A stretch of DNA of 64,000 nucleotides from Vibrio azureus (GCF_002849855.1 NZ_CP018616.1:124001-188000); one strand, 5' to 3'; positions 19,359-29,103 are shown, counted from the stretch's first letter. A program made the numbers and translations. The notes: generated by a model from the letters alone, not told the origin.

Positions 19359-19569
19359 GCCTGATTATCCCCAGTCGCTTCACGACGCATCATTCATTGA
19401 TTCACCTTGTCCCGATCATGTTGTGTCGACGTAAATATCTTGTAATCGTTTAAGTCTTGATAACGATAAAACAAGTTTTTTGACAATAATTGTTGAAAAA
19501 ATACCCAGAAACTCTCCAATCTAGCATCACTTTCTGGTATGTTTCGCATCCCTGTTTGAGGAAGTCAGC

Positions 19570-20208
19570 ATGCATACTTGTCCTTTATGCCAGAATCAGC
19601 ACACTGATCACTATTATGAAGATAAGCATCGAGAGTATCTTCAATGCGAACGGTGTCAGCTCGTTTTTGTTAATCCGAGCCAACGCTTGGATGCGGAAAC
19701 AGAAAAAGCCCACTATGATCTGCATGAGAACAGCCCAGAAGATATGGGCTATCGACGCTTTTTGTCGAGGATGGCTGAGCCAATGGCAGCACGAATTTGT
19801 CCACACTCCAAAGGGATTGACTTTGGTTGTGGGCCGGGCCCAACTCTGTCTCTCATGTTAGAGCAAGTGGGCCATGACATGGCATTGTATGACCTTTACT
19901 ACCACCCAGATACGTCGGTGCTAGAAAAGCAGTATGATTTCATGACAGCAACAGAGGTAATAGAACACCTCTACCACCCCGATGTGGTGTGGAAGCAATG
20001 GTTGAATTTAGTTAAGCCAGGAGGCTGGATTGGCGTCATGACCAAGTTGGTTATGAGTAAAGAAGCCTTTCAAACATGGCATTATAAGAATGATCTCACT
20101 CATGTAGCATTCTTCAGCCGTGAAACATTCCAGTTCCTAGCTGAGCGAGATAATCTCGAACTCGAATTTATTGGTAATGATGTAATTTTACTGAGGAAGC
20201 CCCAGTAA
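19570..20208 (+). CDS. Zinc-ribbon class I SAM-dependent methyltransferase
   Basis: A 212-residue protein. An N-terminal zinc knuckle (CPLCQNQ near residue 4, CERCQLVF near residue 26) precedes a Methyltransf_23-type fold with motif I IDFGCGPGPTLS near residue 82, MTATEVIEHLYHPD in the centre and LVKPGGWIGVMT afterwards. The substrate is unknown. GAGGAAG precedes the ATG. The stop overlaps the yihI start (TAATG), so the two are cotranscribed. Confidence 0.88.
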   Translation: MHTCPLCQNQHTDHYYEDKHREYLQCERCQLVFVNPSQRLDAETEKAHYDLHENSPEDMGYRRFLSRMAEPMAARICPHSKGIDFGCGPGPTLSLMLEQVGHDMALYDLYYHPDTSVLEKQYDFMTATEVIEHLYHPDVVWKQWLNLVKPGGWIGVMTKLVMSKEAFQTWHYKNDLTHVAFFSRETFQFLAERDNLELEFIGNDVILLRKPQ

Positions 20209-20747
20209 TGAGCCGTAGTAAAAAATCTAGGAAGCCAGGAGCCGCAGGCGCACCTGAGTTTATTGTCACTCGTAATCGTACAGAATCTGATGTTGAAGGC
20301 CGTTTACGTAAGCGTGCTAAAAAACGCAAAGGTCTTAAGCAAGGCGGTCGTAATTCTGATGTCAACGAGCAGAAGAAGCAATCCGCCGCGCAAAATCGCG
20401 ATCCGCGTTTGGGCAGCAAGAAAAAGATTCCGTTAATTGTTGAACCAGTGAAGAAAATGACTAAGCAAGAGCGCCGTTTGTCTGCTCAGCAAGAGTTAGA
20501 AATGCTGGAAAATGACGCTCAACTTAACGTATTGCTCGATCGCATTGAGGCGGGCGAAAACTTGGGAACAGGTTTGCAGAAATACGTTGATGAGAAGCTT
20601 GACCGTATTGAAGTACTGATGAATCAGTTAGGCTTGTTGGAGCCTGAACAAGAAGAAGAGGACTTCACTGTGGCAAAAGTCACTCGTAATGACGATGACT
20701 TGTTGTCAGATTTCGAAGACATCAACTTCGACGATTATAAAGGATAA
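20208..20747 (+). CDS. yihI: Der GTPase-activating protein YihI
   Basis: A 179-residue, highly charged protein. The basic N-terminal half starts MSRSKKSRKPGAAGAPEFI and includes the family stretch GRLRKRAKKRKGLKQGGR; the acidic C-terminus is rich in E and D (EQEEEDFTVAK). YihI stimulates the GTPase Der (EngA) and so modulates 50S ribosome assembly. It overlaps the upstream methyltransferase by one base and is followed after 7 bp by the DUF2489 gene. Confidence 0.92.
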   Translation: MSRSKKSRKPGAAGAPEFIVTRNRTESDVEGRLRKRAKKRKGLKQGGRNSDVNEQKKQSAAQNRDPRLGSKKKIPLIVEPVKKMTKQERRLSAQQELEMLENDAQLNVLLDRIEAGENLGTGLQKYVDEKLDRIEVLMNQLGLLEPEQEEEDFTVAKVTRNDDDLLSDFEDINFDDYKG

Positions 20748-20754
20748 TTTATCC

Positions 20755-21243
20755 ATGAACGTAACCTTATTAGCGACTGCAGGTGCTGTGATTATTATCG
20801 CGCTGGCTTCTTATGCAGGTTACCTTCTTCTGCAATTGAAAAAGCAAAAGGAGTTGCAGCTTAGACATCAAAAATTGGCGATAGATAAACGTAACGCGAA
20901 TATTTTTGAAAACGTTCATACACTCTGCCAAGCTGGTATCCAAGGTCAATGTGATTTATCCGAAATCAGTATTCGTGTTTATAACATTATGGATTATGTG
21001 CAAGGTGAGAAGCGGGTTGATTTTGATAACACTTATCCAGCTATTTCTGAGCTCTTTCACACGGTGAAAGATATGGCTCGTGGTGAAGAGCGCCAACAGC
21101 TAGCCAAAAAAGAACGTATGCAGCAGAATCTGACGCGCCACAAAGCAGAGACGCGTTTAAATGATGCGATCATTGAAGAACTCAAAACGTTGCAGAAAAA
21201 CATTCAACCACTGAATAATCAGATTAACATTCAGATGATCTAG
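20755..21243 (+). CDS. DUF2489 membrane-anchored protein
   Basis: A 162-residue protein with one N-terminal membrane helix (residues 4-26, TLLATAGAVIIIALASYAGY) and a soluble, mostly helical, cytoplasmic domain with CQAGIQGQCDLSEISIR and ERQQLAKKERMQQNL. It matches the DUF2489 family usually found between yihI and hemN in gamma-proteobacteria. The ATG at 20755 was chosen because it precedes the hydrophobic helix directly; the longer frame runs back into yihI. Function unknown. Confidence 0.85.
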   Translation: MNVTLLATAGAVIIIALASYAGYLLLQLKKQKELQLRHQKLAIDKRNANIFENVHTLCQAGIQGQCDLSEISIRVYNIMDYVQGEKRVDFDNTYPAISELFHTVKDMARGEERQQLAKKERMQQNLTRHKAETRLNDAIIEELKTLQKNIQPLNNQINIQMI

Positions 21244-21248
21244 TGATA

Positions 21249-21283
21249 CCCCTTCAAGAACGATATTGTTGTCCTTGAAGGGG
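21249..21283. other. Perfect 10-bp inverted repeat after the DUF2489 gene
   Basis: CCCCTTCAAG at 21249-21258 and CTTGAAGGGG at 21274-21283 flank a 15-nt loop a few bases after the stop codon. There is no T run after it, so it may be an mRNA 3'-end stabiliser or a Rho-related structure rather than an intrinsic terminator. Confidence 0.5.
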
Positions 21284-21427
21284 CTTGTGATCCTGCTGGC
21301 AGTTCTGTGGTTTTTTAGTGAAAAAAGCGCCACTGTTGAGTATGGTGGCCAATGTTGTATGACCCACAACTCACTCTGAATTTTTGGGGTAGCCTCTGCC
21401 TCCCTGTTGTTAACGGAAAGTATCACC

Positions 21428-22819
21428 ATGTCGAATCAAGTTACTGAATCGAAACAGCAAATTGTCTGGGATCAAGCGATTCTGAATAAATATAATTATT
21501 CAGGGCCACGCTACACTTCGTATCCGACTGCTCTGGAGTTCCATGAAGCATTTACCATCTCAGATTACGATATGGCATGCACTCAATACCCAGAACGGCC
21601 ATTGTCGTTATACATCCATATACCGTTTTGTCACCAGCTCTGCTACTACTGTGGTTGCAATAAAGTCATTACTCGTCATTCTCACAAGGCCGATCAATAC
21701 CTTGATGCGCTCGAACATGAAATTCGTCAACGTGCGGCGTTACTGACAGGAAGAGCGGTGACACAATTGCACTTTGGTGGTGGGACTCCGACTTTTCTAT
21801 CGGCGCAACAAATTACCCGCTTGATGAATCTATTACGTCAAGAATTTGCTTTCGATGCGGGAGCTGAAATCAGTATTGAAGTGGATCCTCGTGAGATCGA
21901 ATTGACGTTATTAGATCATCTCCGTGGTGAAGGCTTCAACCGTTTAAGTATTGGTGTCCAAGACTTTAATAAAGAAGTGCAGAAGCTGGTCAATCGTGAG
22001 CAAGATGAAGACTTTATTTTTGCTTTAGTTGAGCATGCTAAAGCTCTTGGCTTTCGTTCAACTAACTTGGATTTAATCTACGGATTACCGAAACAGACCA
22101 AAACGTCGTTTGCTCAAACATTGGAAAAAGTGTTAGCGATGCAGCCAGGGCGTTTGTCTATATTTAATTATGCTCATATGCCTCAACTTTTTGCTGCTCA
22201 ACGTAAGATCAAAGAGGAAGATTTACCACAAGCGCAAGAGAAAATGGCGATCTTACAGGAAACCATTACTTCATTAACTGAGGCTGGTTACCAATTCATT
22301 GGTATGGATCACTTTGCTAAGCCTGATGATGAGTTGGCAATTGCGCAACGAGAGGGTATTCTGCATCGTAATTTCCAAGGCTATACCACTCAAGGTGAAT
22401 GTGATCTGGTGGGCTTCGGTGTCTCGGCAATTTCTATGATTGGTGATGTTTATGCTCAGAATCAGAAGGAATTGAAAAAATACTATGCCCAAGTCGACGA
22501 ATTACGCCATGCGTTATGGAAGGGTGTGTCTCTAGACCAAGATGACTTACTACGTAGAGAAGTCATCAAACAGCTGATTTGCAATTTTAAGTTAGATAAA
22601 AAAGCGATTGAAGCTGAATTTGGCGTGCAGTTTGAGCATTATTTCCAAGAAGACTTAGCGTTGTTGGCCACTTTTATTAATGACCAGTTAGTTGAAGTGG
22701 ATGAGAACGAAATCCGAGTGACATTACGTGGCCGGTTATTGATCCGTAATATCTGCATGAGCTTTGATAAATACTTACGTATCAAAGCCCGTCAGCAACA
22801 GTTTTCCCGAGTGATCTAA
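21428..22819 (+). CDS. hemN: Oxygen-independent coproporphyrinogen III oxidase HemN
   Basis: A 463-residue radical-SAM enzyme that decarboxylates coproporphyrinogen III to protoporphyrinogen IX without oxygen. The cluster motif CHQLCYYCGC lies near residue 62, with the upstream YIHIPF typical of the family; LHFGGGTPTFL, IEVDPRE and RLSIGVQDFN follow. The ATG at 21428 was chosen because GGAAAG lies 7 nt before it; the longer frame begins at a TTG without signal. A bidirectional terminator follows. Confidence 0.97.
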   Translation: MSNQVTESKQQIVWDQAILNKYNYSGPRYTSYPTALEFHEAFTISDYDMACTQYPERPLSLYIHIPFCHQLCYYCGCNKVITRHSHKADQYLDALEHEIRQRAALLTGRAVTQLHFGGGTPTFLSAQQITRLMNLLRQEFAFDAGAEISIEVDPREIELTLLDHLRGEGFNRLSIGVQDFNKEVQKLVNREQDEDFIFALVEHAKALGFRSTNLDLIYGLPKQTKTSFAQTLEKVLAMQPGRLSIFNYAHMPQLFAAQRKIKEEDLPQAQEKMAILQETITSLTEAGYQFIGMDHFAKPDDELAIAQREGILHRNFQGYTTQGECDLVGFGVSAISMIGDVYAQNQKELKKYYAQVDELRHALWKGVSLDQDDLLRREVIKQLICNFKLDKKAIEAEFGVQFEHYFQEDLALLATFINDQLVEVDENEIRVTLRGRLLIRNICMSFDKYLRIKARQQQFSRVI

Positions 22820-22865
22820 ACCCAACCAGCTCTCGTGCAGCCAAGGTTTCTGATCTGCGCGCTTT

Positions 22866-22900
22866 CATCAAAAATGCCAGCAACCGCTGGCATTTTATTT
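22866..22900. terminator. Bidirectional terminator between hemN and add
   Basis: AAAAATGCCAGC and GCTGGCATTTT surround a short loop, with a T run on each strand, between the convergent stops of hemN and add. Confidence 0.85.
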
Positions 22901-22987
22901 TCTGCTTTAAACCCCTTACACCTTTAGGTGGTGAGAGCTAAGTTCGTCTTGCTGAACACGGCACCTCGCGGTGAATTGGGTCTATTG

Positions 22988-23992
22988 TTATGCGCGATCT
23001 TTTACTTTTTCTTTCAGTGCTGCTTTTTCGCTGTCGGTTAAGAAAGCAAGGTCTAGGCCATTGATTTGTGCCTGACGGATTTGCGCTTGAGTGAGGCCAG
23101 CGGCTGGTGCCGCAACTTCGTATTCGTAGGGTAACTCGATGCCTTCTACCGCGGGATCATCGGTGTTCAAACAGGCCAGTACGCCGTGATCAAGGAACTG
23201 TTTGATAGGGTGGTTGGCCAGAGACTCAACGGTACTGGTTTGAAAGTTTGAGGTCAGACAAGACTCAATACCGATGCGGTTTTCTGCAAGGTAATCCATC
23301 AGTTTAGGGTCATGGATAGCTTTCACTCCGTGGCCGATACGTGTTGCACCAAGTTCATGGATTGCCTGCCACATGCTTTCTGCTCCAGCGGCCTCTCCAG
23401 CGTGAACGGTCACGTTAAGGCCCGCATCACGAACTTGTTTGAAGTGAGAAACAAAAAGCTCACCAGGTTGGCCAAGCTCATCTCCGGCTAGATCCACGGC
23501 GACGATTTGGTCTTTCTGGCTTAAGATCGCATCCAGCTCTTGTTGACAGGCGTCGGTGCCAAAAGTGCGACTCATGATGCCAATCAAGTTGGCTTTTACG
23601 CCAAAATCACGCATACCGGCTTGGACACCATCAACGACCGCTTCAACCACACCAGCAACTGGCAATGAGTGCTTCATAGCCATATAGTAAGGTGAGAAAC
23701 GCAGCTCGGCATAATCGATTTGAGCGTTCAACGCGTCTTCGACATTTTCATAGGCGACTCTTCGGCATGCATCCAAATCACCAAGTACTGCAACTCCCCA
23801 GTCAAGTTTTGACAAAAACGCTACCAAAGAGGGTTCTGCTTCAACAATTTGTACGTGAGGAGTCAGTGACTCAACATCGTAAGCAGGGAGAGCAATACCA
23901 AACTGTTGGCCAAGTTCTAAAATGGTCTTGGTGCGAATGTTGCCATCAAGGTGGCGATGCAAATCGGTAAGAGGTAGATTTTTAGTTATCAT
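22988..23992 (-). CDS. add: Adenosine deaminase
   Basis: A 334-residue enzyme that deaminates adenosine and deoxyadenosine to inosine forms. Zinc and catalytic motifs are present: [12 protein letters not shown] near the N-terminus, [14 protein letters not shown] [10 protein letters not shown] near residue 196, [22 protein letters not shown] and [10 protein letters not shown]. The length matches E. coli Add (333). It lies between hemN and glnG and is read towards hemN, with the shared terminator. Confidence 0.97.
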   Translation of the reverse strand: MITKNLPLTDLHRHLDGNIRTKTILELGQQFGIALPAYDVESLTPHVQIVEAEPSLVAFLSKLDWGVAVLGDLDACRRVAYENVEDALNAQIDYAELRFSPYYMAMKHSLPVAGVVEAVVDGVQAGMRDFGVKANLIGIMSRTFGTDACQQELDAILSQKDQIVAVDLAGDELGQPGELFVSHFKQVRDAGLNVTVHAGEAAGAESMWQAIHELGATRIGHGVKAIHDPKLMDYLAENRIGIESCLTSNFQTSTVESLANHPIKQFLDHGVLACLNTDDPAVEGIELPYEYEVAAPAAGLTQAQIRQAQINGLDLAFLTDSEKAALKEKVKDRA

Positions 23993-24362
23993 GAAGTTGG
24001 TCCAAGTCAGTGTTGTTAACCAGCACGTTTCTGAAGATTCTCAAGTGCCATTAACTGAATGAGTTTAAGTCACTGTAAAGCGTCACTGGGTATAATTATA
24101 AAGAACACTGGCTAAAATTGTCAGTATGATGTAGGGAATTTCCCCTCTGTTCGTGACTTTTTTGCCAGTGTTAACAGAAGATGTTGGCAGGCGTGATTGT
24201 TTGGTGCAGCAAGGCGCTTATTGGTAATGTCGGTGAGCAGTGTTGAGTCATTCAATTTATTAATGTATTGCTTATATATGAGTACCGTCAAGAATCTAAG
24301 TAACGTCAAGATGCTCAACTTGTCTTAAGCACCTTGACGAAGAGCTGAGGCATTCTTTTCTT
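23993..24362. other. add-glnG intergenic region
   Basis: This 370-bp stretch contains the add promoter region and the 3' flank of glnG. A 65-codon frame on the minus strand (24121-24318) has no ribosome-binding site or family features and is not called. A degenerate ERIC-like fragment lies at 24296-24339. No convincing terminator for glnG is visible. Confidence 0.5.
24296..24339. repeat. Degenerate ERIC-like fragment
   Basis: CTAAGTAACGTCAAGATGC is followed, after a short spacer, by CTTAAGCACCTTGACG. Both match the two ends of the ERIC-like repeat at 58411-58640, with several substitutions and the interior lost. Confidence 0.45.
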
Positions 24363-25802
24363 CTACAGAGGGCTTGAGTGTTCACTGATCGCAGAGGTTT
24401 TATACAGTTCTTTGAGTTTGCGAGTGAGCGTATTTCTGCCCCACCCAAGAACCTTAGCGGCATCTTGCTTATGACCTTTGGTGTGTTCTAGAGCGGCTTC
24501 GAGTAAAATGCGTTCGAACTCTGGCAGAGCATAAGTAAGCAGTTCGGTATCCCCTTCGTTTAATGCTGTGCGAGCCCAAGACGCGAGTTGAGTTTGCCAA
24601 CTGTGCTCTTCAATTGTTCGTGAGTCCTTTTGCTCTTCCATAAGCTCGTTTGGTAAATCACTAGGAAGAACCTCGCTCCCGCTTGCCATCACGGTTAACC
24701 AACGACATAAGTTCTCTAATTGCCGCACATTACCTGGCCAATCGAGCTGATTGAGTATTTCCACTGAGGAAGCGTGCAGAGTTTTTACATCGACACCAAG
24801 CTCATCAGCAGCGCGAATTAAGAAATGTTGAGCTAACTGTTCAATATCTTGTTTACGCTCCCTTAAAGCGGGGATATGCACACGAATCACGTTTAAGCGA
24901 TGGAATAAATCTTCTCGAAAGTCACCTTCTTTAACACGCTGCTCAAGGTTTTGGTGAGTGGCTGCGATAATACGTACATCAACTTGGATTGGGGAATGAC
25001 CACCGACACGATAAAATTGCCCATCAGCCAAGACTCTTAACAAACGAGTTTGGATATCGAGTGGCATATCACCGATTTCATCCAAAAACAGAGTGCCGCC
25101 ATTGGCTTGCTCGAATCGGCCCTGTCGCACACTATTTGCGCCAGTAAATGCGCCCTTTTCATGACCAAATAACTCAGATTCGATCAGATCTTTAGGGATG
25201 GCTGCCATATTGAGGGCGATAAAAGGTTTGTTGGCTCTTGGACTGTGGCGATGTAATGCTTGGGCGACGAGCTCTTTACCCGTTCCTGACTCGCCATTAA
25301 TCAGCACTGATATCGAGGAACGTGATAAGCGACCAATAGCTCGAAATACCTCTTGCATCGCTGGTGCTTCACCGATAATTTCAGGTGTATCTTGTTTTAA
25401 ATCGGTGCCTTGGGTGTGTTCACGTTTCGTTTCTTGGCAATGTGCAATCGCTCGCTCGACTAAGTTGAGTGCTTCATCGATATCGAAGGGTTTGGGTAGG
25501 TACTCAAATGCGCCTTTTTGGTAAGCATTGACCGCTGCATCTAAATCGGAATGAGCAGTCATGATGATCACAGGTAAGTCAGGGTAACGATGTTGAACCT
25601 GTTTTAACAGCTCTAAGCCATCGATGCCTGGCATACGAATATCTGAGACTAAAACGTCAGGCACTTCGCGTTCTAGAGCCATAAGAACACTTTCACCATC
25701 GGCGTAAGTTTCACATTTAATATTGGCACTCGAGAGCGTCTTCTCCATCACCCAGCGAATGGAACTGTCGTCATCAACGACCCAAACATACCCCTTAGTC
25801 AT
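24363..25802 (-). CDS. glnG: Nitrogen regulation response regulator NtrC (GlnG)
   Basis: A 479-residue sigma-54 activator. The receiver domain (about 1-120) has DDDSSIRWV and the phosphorylation Asp in [12 protein letters not shown] near residue 54. The AAA+ domain (about 140-380) has Walker A GESGTGKE, the sigma-54 contact motif EKGAFTGAN and DEIGDMP. A Fis-type HTH closes the protein ([19 protein letters not shown]). The ATG at 25802 follows a GGAG; the longer frame overlaps glnL. It is the last gene of glnA-glnL-glnG. Confidence 0.97.
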   Translation of the reverse strand: MTKGYVWVVDDDSSIRWVMEKTLSSANIKCETYADGESVLMALEREVPDVLVSDIRMPGIDGLELLKQVQHRYPDLPVIIMTAHSDLDAAVNAYQKGAFEYLPKPFDIDEALNLVERAIAHCQETKREHTQGTDLKQDTPEIIGEAPAMQEVFRAIGRLSRSSISVLINGESGTGKELVAQALHRHSPRANKPFIALNMAAIPKDLIESELFGHEKGAFTGANSVRQGRFEQANGGTLFLDEIGDMPLDIQTRLLRVLADGQFYRVGGHSPIQVDVRIIAATHQNLEQRVKEGDFREDLFHRLNVIRVHIPALRERKQDIEQLAQHFLIRAADELGVDVKTLHASSVEILNQLDWPGNVRQLENLCRWLTVMASGSEVLPSDLPNELMEEQKDSRTIEEHSWQTQLASWARTALNEGDTELLTYALPEFERILLEAALEHTKGHKQDAAKVLGWGRNTLTRKLKELYKTSAISEHSSPL

Positions 25803-25824
25803 ATGTATAAATCTCCGCTGTGTT

Positions 25825-26871
25825 TTATATCGGTAAGTGAATGGTAAATATTGTTTGGCCTGGCCAACTTTCAACATCTATCTTGCCATGATGCTGGTCG
25901 AACATGTCTTGTGCGATTGATAATCCAAGGCCAGTGCCTCCTTGGCGACCACTCACCATTGGGTAGAACAAGGTATCTTTGAGCTCTGGTGCAATACCAG
26001 GACCATTGTCGGTAATCTCAATCTTTGCAGCAAGTTTACAGCGTTGCCCGTGGATATTCGCTTGATGAACGGTTCTGGTTTTTAACGTGATTTTTCTTTC
26101 TTTTTGTTCGGCTAGGGCTTGTGCTGCGTTACGCACAATGTTCAACATGGCTTGCTCAATCTGGCCTGCATCCATCAAAATTTCTGGCAGGCTTGGGTCA
26201 TAATCGCGCTCAATGTCGATTGTCTGTTGCGATTCTAACTCGATCAATTGACGGACTTTTTCCAATATTTGGTGTAGGTTTTGTGGCTTTTTCTCGCCCG
26301 GTTTTTGTGGCCCGAGTAATCGGTCGACTAGTACTCTTAAACGGTCGGCCTGCTCAATAATAATTTGGGTATATTCATTAAGGCTCGGGTCGGGTAACTG
26401 TTTTTCTAAAAGCTGAGCCGCGCCGCGCAGGCCGCCTAACGGGTTTTTGATTTCATGAGCCAATCCGCGTACAAGGAGTTTTGCAGCTTGCCTTTGCGCA
26501 TGTTGGTTGAGTTCTTGGGTCAAGCGTCTCTGCTGATCGATTTTGCGCATCTCAACCAACAACATGAGTTGTTTTTGCCACGTGACTGGGCTGATGGTCA
26601 CTTCGAGCATCAGTGGCCGGCCATCGACAATAAAGGTCACATCACTGTCGGTAATGCTTTGGCCACTTTGTAAAGGTTGAGTGAGCAAGCTTAAGTCCAG
26701 CGAAGCGTGCTCAACTAATTGTGAGAGTGATTGCTCAATAAGACGCTTCGCACTTTGTGCAAACAACAGTTCTGCGGCTGGATTTGCGTAATGAACGGTC
26801 AACTGATCATCCAGAATCAGGGTTGCAGTAACCATGTTAGTGAGAATTGCATCTGAAAGATTGATATCCAC
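25825..26871 (-). CDS. glnL: Nitrogen sensor histidine kinase/phosphatase NtrB (GlnL)
   Basis: A 348-residue cytoplasmic kinase. A PAS domain (about 8-100, VHYANPAAELLFAQSA) precedes the phospho-acceptor helix GLAHEIKNPLGGLRGAAQLL (His near residue 138), an N box NIVRNAAQAL and G boxes ITDNGPGIAPEL and GGTGLGLSIAQDMF. It phosphorylates NtrC under nitrogen limitation under control of PII. It lies 22 bp before glnG and 309 bp after glnA, with its own NtrC site upstream. Confidence 0.96.
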   Translation of the reverse strand: MDINLSDAILTNMVTATLILDDQLTVHYANPAAELLFAQSAKRLIEQSLSQLVEHASLDLSLLTQPLQSGQSITDSDVTFIVDGRPLMLEVTISPVTWQKQLMLLVEMRKIDQQRRLTQELNQHAQRQAAKLLVRGLAHEIKNPLGGLRGAAQLLEKQLPDPSLNEYTQIIIEQADRLRVLVDRLLGPQKPGEKKPQNLHQILEKVRQLIELESQQTIDIERDYDPSLPEILMDAGQIEQAMLNIVRNAAQALAEQKERKITLKTRTVHQANIHGQRCKLAAKIEITDNGPGIAPELKDTLFYPMVSGRQGGTGLGLSIAQDMFDQHHGKIDVESWPGQTIFTIHLPI

Positions 26872-26902
26872 ATGACGTCCTTGTGAGTTGTTAAACCTCT
26901 AC

Positions 26903-26917
26903 GCACCAAGTTGGTGC
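26903..26917. promoter_or_regulatory. NtrC binding site upstream of glnL
   Basis: A perfect palindrome GCACCAAGTTGGTGC matches the NtrC consensus (GCACY...RGTGC) and lies about 32 bp before the glnL ATG. In E. coli a single NtrC site overlaps the glnL promoter and represses it; the position fits that role. Confidence 0.8.
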
Positions 26918-27016
26918 AATGAAAATTAAGTATGACAAATAGACTCGATAAGAAAAAGTGAAATGTTCACACTGGCTCTTTTCAGGGCTTTATTTGCTGG
27001 TGATACTGCTTTGAGG

Positions 27017-27051
27017 TCTTCATATGATGAGCTGTTGTGCTGATATGAAGA
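27017..27051. other. Inverted repeat in the glnA-glnL gap
   Basis: TCTTCATAT at 27017-27025 and ATATGAAGA at 27043-27051 are perfectly complementary with a 17-nt loop. It lies past the glnA terminator, so it may belong to the glnL leader or to readthrough RNA. Function unknown. Confidence 0.4.
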
Positions 27052-27069
27052 GAATTGAAAAGGTTGTGC

Positions 27070-27098
27070 AAAAAAGGCCCACCAAACTGGCGAGCCTT
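27070..27098 (-). terminator. Terminator of glnA
   Basis: On the minus strand GGCTCGCC and GGTGGGCC form a stem with an AGTTT loop and six following T residues. It would separate high-level glnA transcription from the glnLG part of the operon, with some readthrough. Confidence 0.8.
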
Positions 27099-27175
27099 AA
27101 GTGACATCGATACCTTAAGCTGTGATTCCTACACCTTGAGCAGTGACACTAATGCCTTGAACAGTGACACTACAG
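27094..27175 (-). repeat. Four tandem ~21-nt units in the glnA 3' UTR
   Basis: Between the glnA stop and its terminator, minus-strand units at 27155-27175, 27134-27154 and 27113-27133 are 21 nt each and one at about 27095-27112 is 18 nt. All end in YAAGG and contain a central TCAC. The first two are nearly identical over AGTGTCACTG-TCAAGG; the others are diverged. No frame continues through them. They could form part of a 3'-UTR-derived small RNA. Confidence 0.75.
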
Positions 27176-27180
27176 CAAGG

Positions 27181-28590
27181 TTACACAGAGTAGTACAGTT
27201 CAAACTCTAGAGGGTGAGTGGTCATATTGACGCGCTCAACATCTTGCTCTTTCAACGCAATGTAAGAATCGATAAAGTCATCAGAGAATACGCCGCCCGC
27301 CGTTAAGAACTCACGGTCAATGTTGAGTTCTTCTAGTGCATCTTTCAGTGAGTATGCAACCGTTGGGATCTCTGCTGCTTCTTCAGCTGGTAGGTCGTAA
27401 AGGTCTTTGTCCATCGCTTCGCCAGGGTGGATCTTGTTCTTAATGCCATCAAGACCCGCCATTAGCATTGCTGCGAATGCTAGGTATGGGTTAGCTGCTG
27501 GGTCACCGAAACGTACTTCGATACGACGTGCTTTCGGGCTTGGTACTACTGGAATACGGATAGAAGCAGAACGGTTACGTGCTGAGTAAGCTAGCATTAC
27601 TGGTGCTTCGAAGCCTGGTACAAGACGCTTGTACGAGTTTGTCGATGGGTTAGCAAATGCGTTGATGGCGCGGGCGTGCTTGATGATGCCGCCGATGTAG
27701 TAAAGCGCCATTTCAGATAGACCGCCGTATTTATCGCCAGCAAATAGGTTTACACCATCTTTTGCCAAAGATTGGTGAACGTGCATGCCGCTGCCGTTGT
27801 CACCAACGAGTGGTTTAGGCATGAATGTCGCTGTCTTACCAAACGCGTGAGCAACGTTGTGCACCACGTACTTGTAGATTTGGATTTCGTCAGCTTTGGT
27901 GGTTAGCGTATTGAAACGAGTAGCGATTTCGTTTTGACCTGCCGTTGCTACTTCATGGTGGTGCGCTTCAACCACAAGGCCCATTTCTTCCATGACTAGG
28001 CACATAGCAGAACGGATATCTTGAGATGAATCGACAGGAGCAACTGGGAAGTAGCCTCCTTTAACGCCTGGACGGTGACCTTTGTTGCCTTCTTCGTAAT
28101 CAGAACCTGTGTTCCACGCTGCTTCTACGTCGTCAATTTTGAAGAAAGAACCTGACATGTCTGTTGAGAACTTCACATCATCAAATAGGAAGAACTCTGG
28201 CTCAGGGCCGATCAGTACGGTGTCAGCAAGGCCTGTTGAACGCATGAAGTCTTCTGCACGCTTAGCGATAGAACGAGGATCGCGGTCATAGCCTTGCATT
28301 GTTGCAGGCTCAAGGATATCACAACGAATGTTTAGCGTGGCATCTTCAGTGAATGGGTCAAGCACTGCAGAAGAGGCATCTGGCATCATAACCATGTCTG
28401 ATTCGTTAATGCCTTTCCAGCCTGCAACGGAGGAACCATCGAACATTTTGCCTTCTTCGAAGAAATCAGTATCAATTTGGTGAGCAGGGATTGAGATATG
28501 CTGCTCTTTACCTTTTGTATCTGTGAAACGTAGGTCCACAAACTTAACTTCGTTTTCTTGGATCAGCGATAAAACATTTTCTACTGACAT
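27181..28590 (-). CDS. glnA: Glutamine synthetase type I (GlnA)
   Basis: A 469-residue type I-beta glutamine synthetase that makes glutamine from glutamate, ammonia and ATP. Signatures include [19 protein letters not shown] near residue 48, [10 protein letters not shown], the glutamate/ammonia-site region around [32 protein letters not shown] and [10 protein letters not shown]. The adenylylation tyrosine is in [10 protein letters not shown] near residue 398, so control by the adenylyltransferase GlnE is expected. The ATG follows AGGTTATCC-type leader with GGAGG. Regulated by the sigma-54 promoter and NtrC sites upstream. Confidence 0.98.
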   Translation of the reverse strand: MSVENVLSLIQENEVKFVDLRFTDTKGKEQHISIPAHQIDTDFFEEGKMFDGSSVAGWKGINESDMVMMPDASSAVLDPFTEDATLNIRCDILEPATMQGYDRDPRSIAKRAEDFMRSTGLADTVLIGPEPEFFLFDDVKFSTDMSGSFFKIDDVEAAWNTGSDYEEGNKGHRPGVKGGYFPVAPVDSSQDIRSAMCLVMEEMGLVVEAHHHEVATAGQNEIATRFNTLTTKADEIQIYKYVVHNVAHAFGKTATFMPKPLVGDNGSGMHVHQSLAKDGVNLFAGDKYGGLSEMALYYIGGIIKHARAINAFANPSTNSYKRLVPGFEAPVMLAYSARNRSASIRIPVVPSPKARRIEVRFGDPAANPYLAFAAMLMAGLDGIKNKIHPGEAMDKDLYDLPAEEAAEIPTVAYSLKDALEELNIDREFLTAGGVFSDDFIDSYIALKEQDVERVNMTTHPLEFELYYSV

Positions 28591-28705
28591 CTTGGATAAC
28601 CTCCAGTGTTATTAAAGCGGTAGTAACTTGTTATAAGGAAACAAGGGTTAAATCTAGCATTGATTAATATTTTCAATCTGTCGTTAATCGATGCTGACTC
28701 TGTAT

Positions 28706-28723
28706 AAGCCAAAACTGTGCCAA
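28706..28723 (-). promoter_or_regulatory. Sigma-54 promoter of glnA
   Basis: On the minus strand the sequence TTGGCACAGTTTTGGCTT has the invariant GG-N10-GC spacing of -24/-12 promoters. Transcription would start about 105 nt before the glnA ATG. The NtrC sites lie about 90-130 bp further upstream, as expected for an enhancer. Confidence 0.8.
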
Positions 28724-28785
28724 TTAATATTTGTTATTATTATCAATGTCTTATGTTTTTTTTGGTTACTTTGTTATAAAAGTTA

Positions 28786-28823
28786 TGCACCATAATGAGC
28801 ACGATTTGCATCATATTGGTGCA
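28786..28823. promoter_or_regulatory. Two NtrC enhancer sites upstream of glnA
   Basis: TGCATCATATTGGTGCA (28807-28823) is a strong NtrC site and TGCACCATAATGAGCAC (28786-28802) a weaker one. Their centres are 21 bp apart, two helical turns, so two dimers could bind cooperatively on one face of the DNA. Confidence 0.8.
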
Positions 28824-29103
28824 GAAAAACATACCGGTGAAACCTTGCTGTTGCTAACACTGTGGCACGCATTGATTTCGTCAACATGACAGTACTGAGC
28901 AACAGATTACAATTCAGCCTACTTTTTGTTCTATAGTCAATTTGTATTGTGCAACTATTAGAGTAAAGTAGCACTCAGACCATTTATTGTGCCGAGTAAA
29001 CTGTGGATTACGCGTAAAATTCACAGAAAAGCTAAGGACTGGATCACATATTTCTAGGCTTTTTGCTAAAATCTGGTACATTATGGCCGTTTTTTTAATC
29101 AGA

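Noticed and set aside
19490..19861. 123-codon plus-strand frame near the methyltransferase
   Set aside because: It overlaps the zinc-ribbon methyltransferase in another frame, and its product has no family features. The methyltransferase frame has a ribosome-binding site and clear motifs.
24121..24318. 65-codon minus-strand frame in the add-glnG gap
   Set aside because: No ribosome-binding site, no recognisable domain, and it crosses a degenerate ERIC-like fragment.
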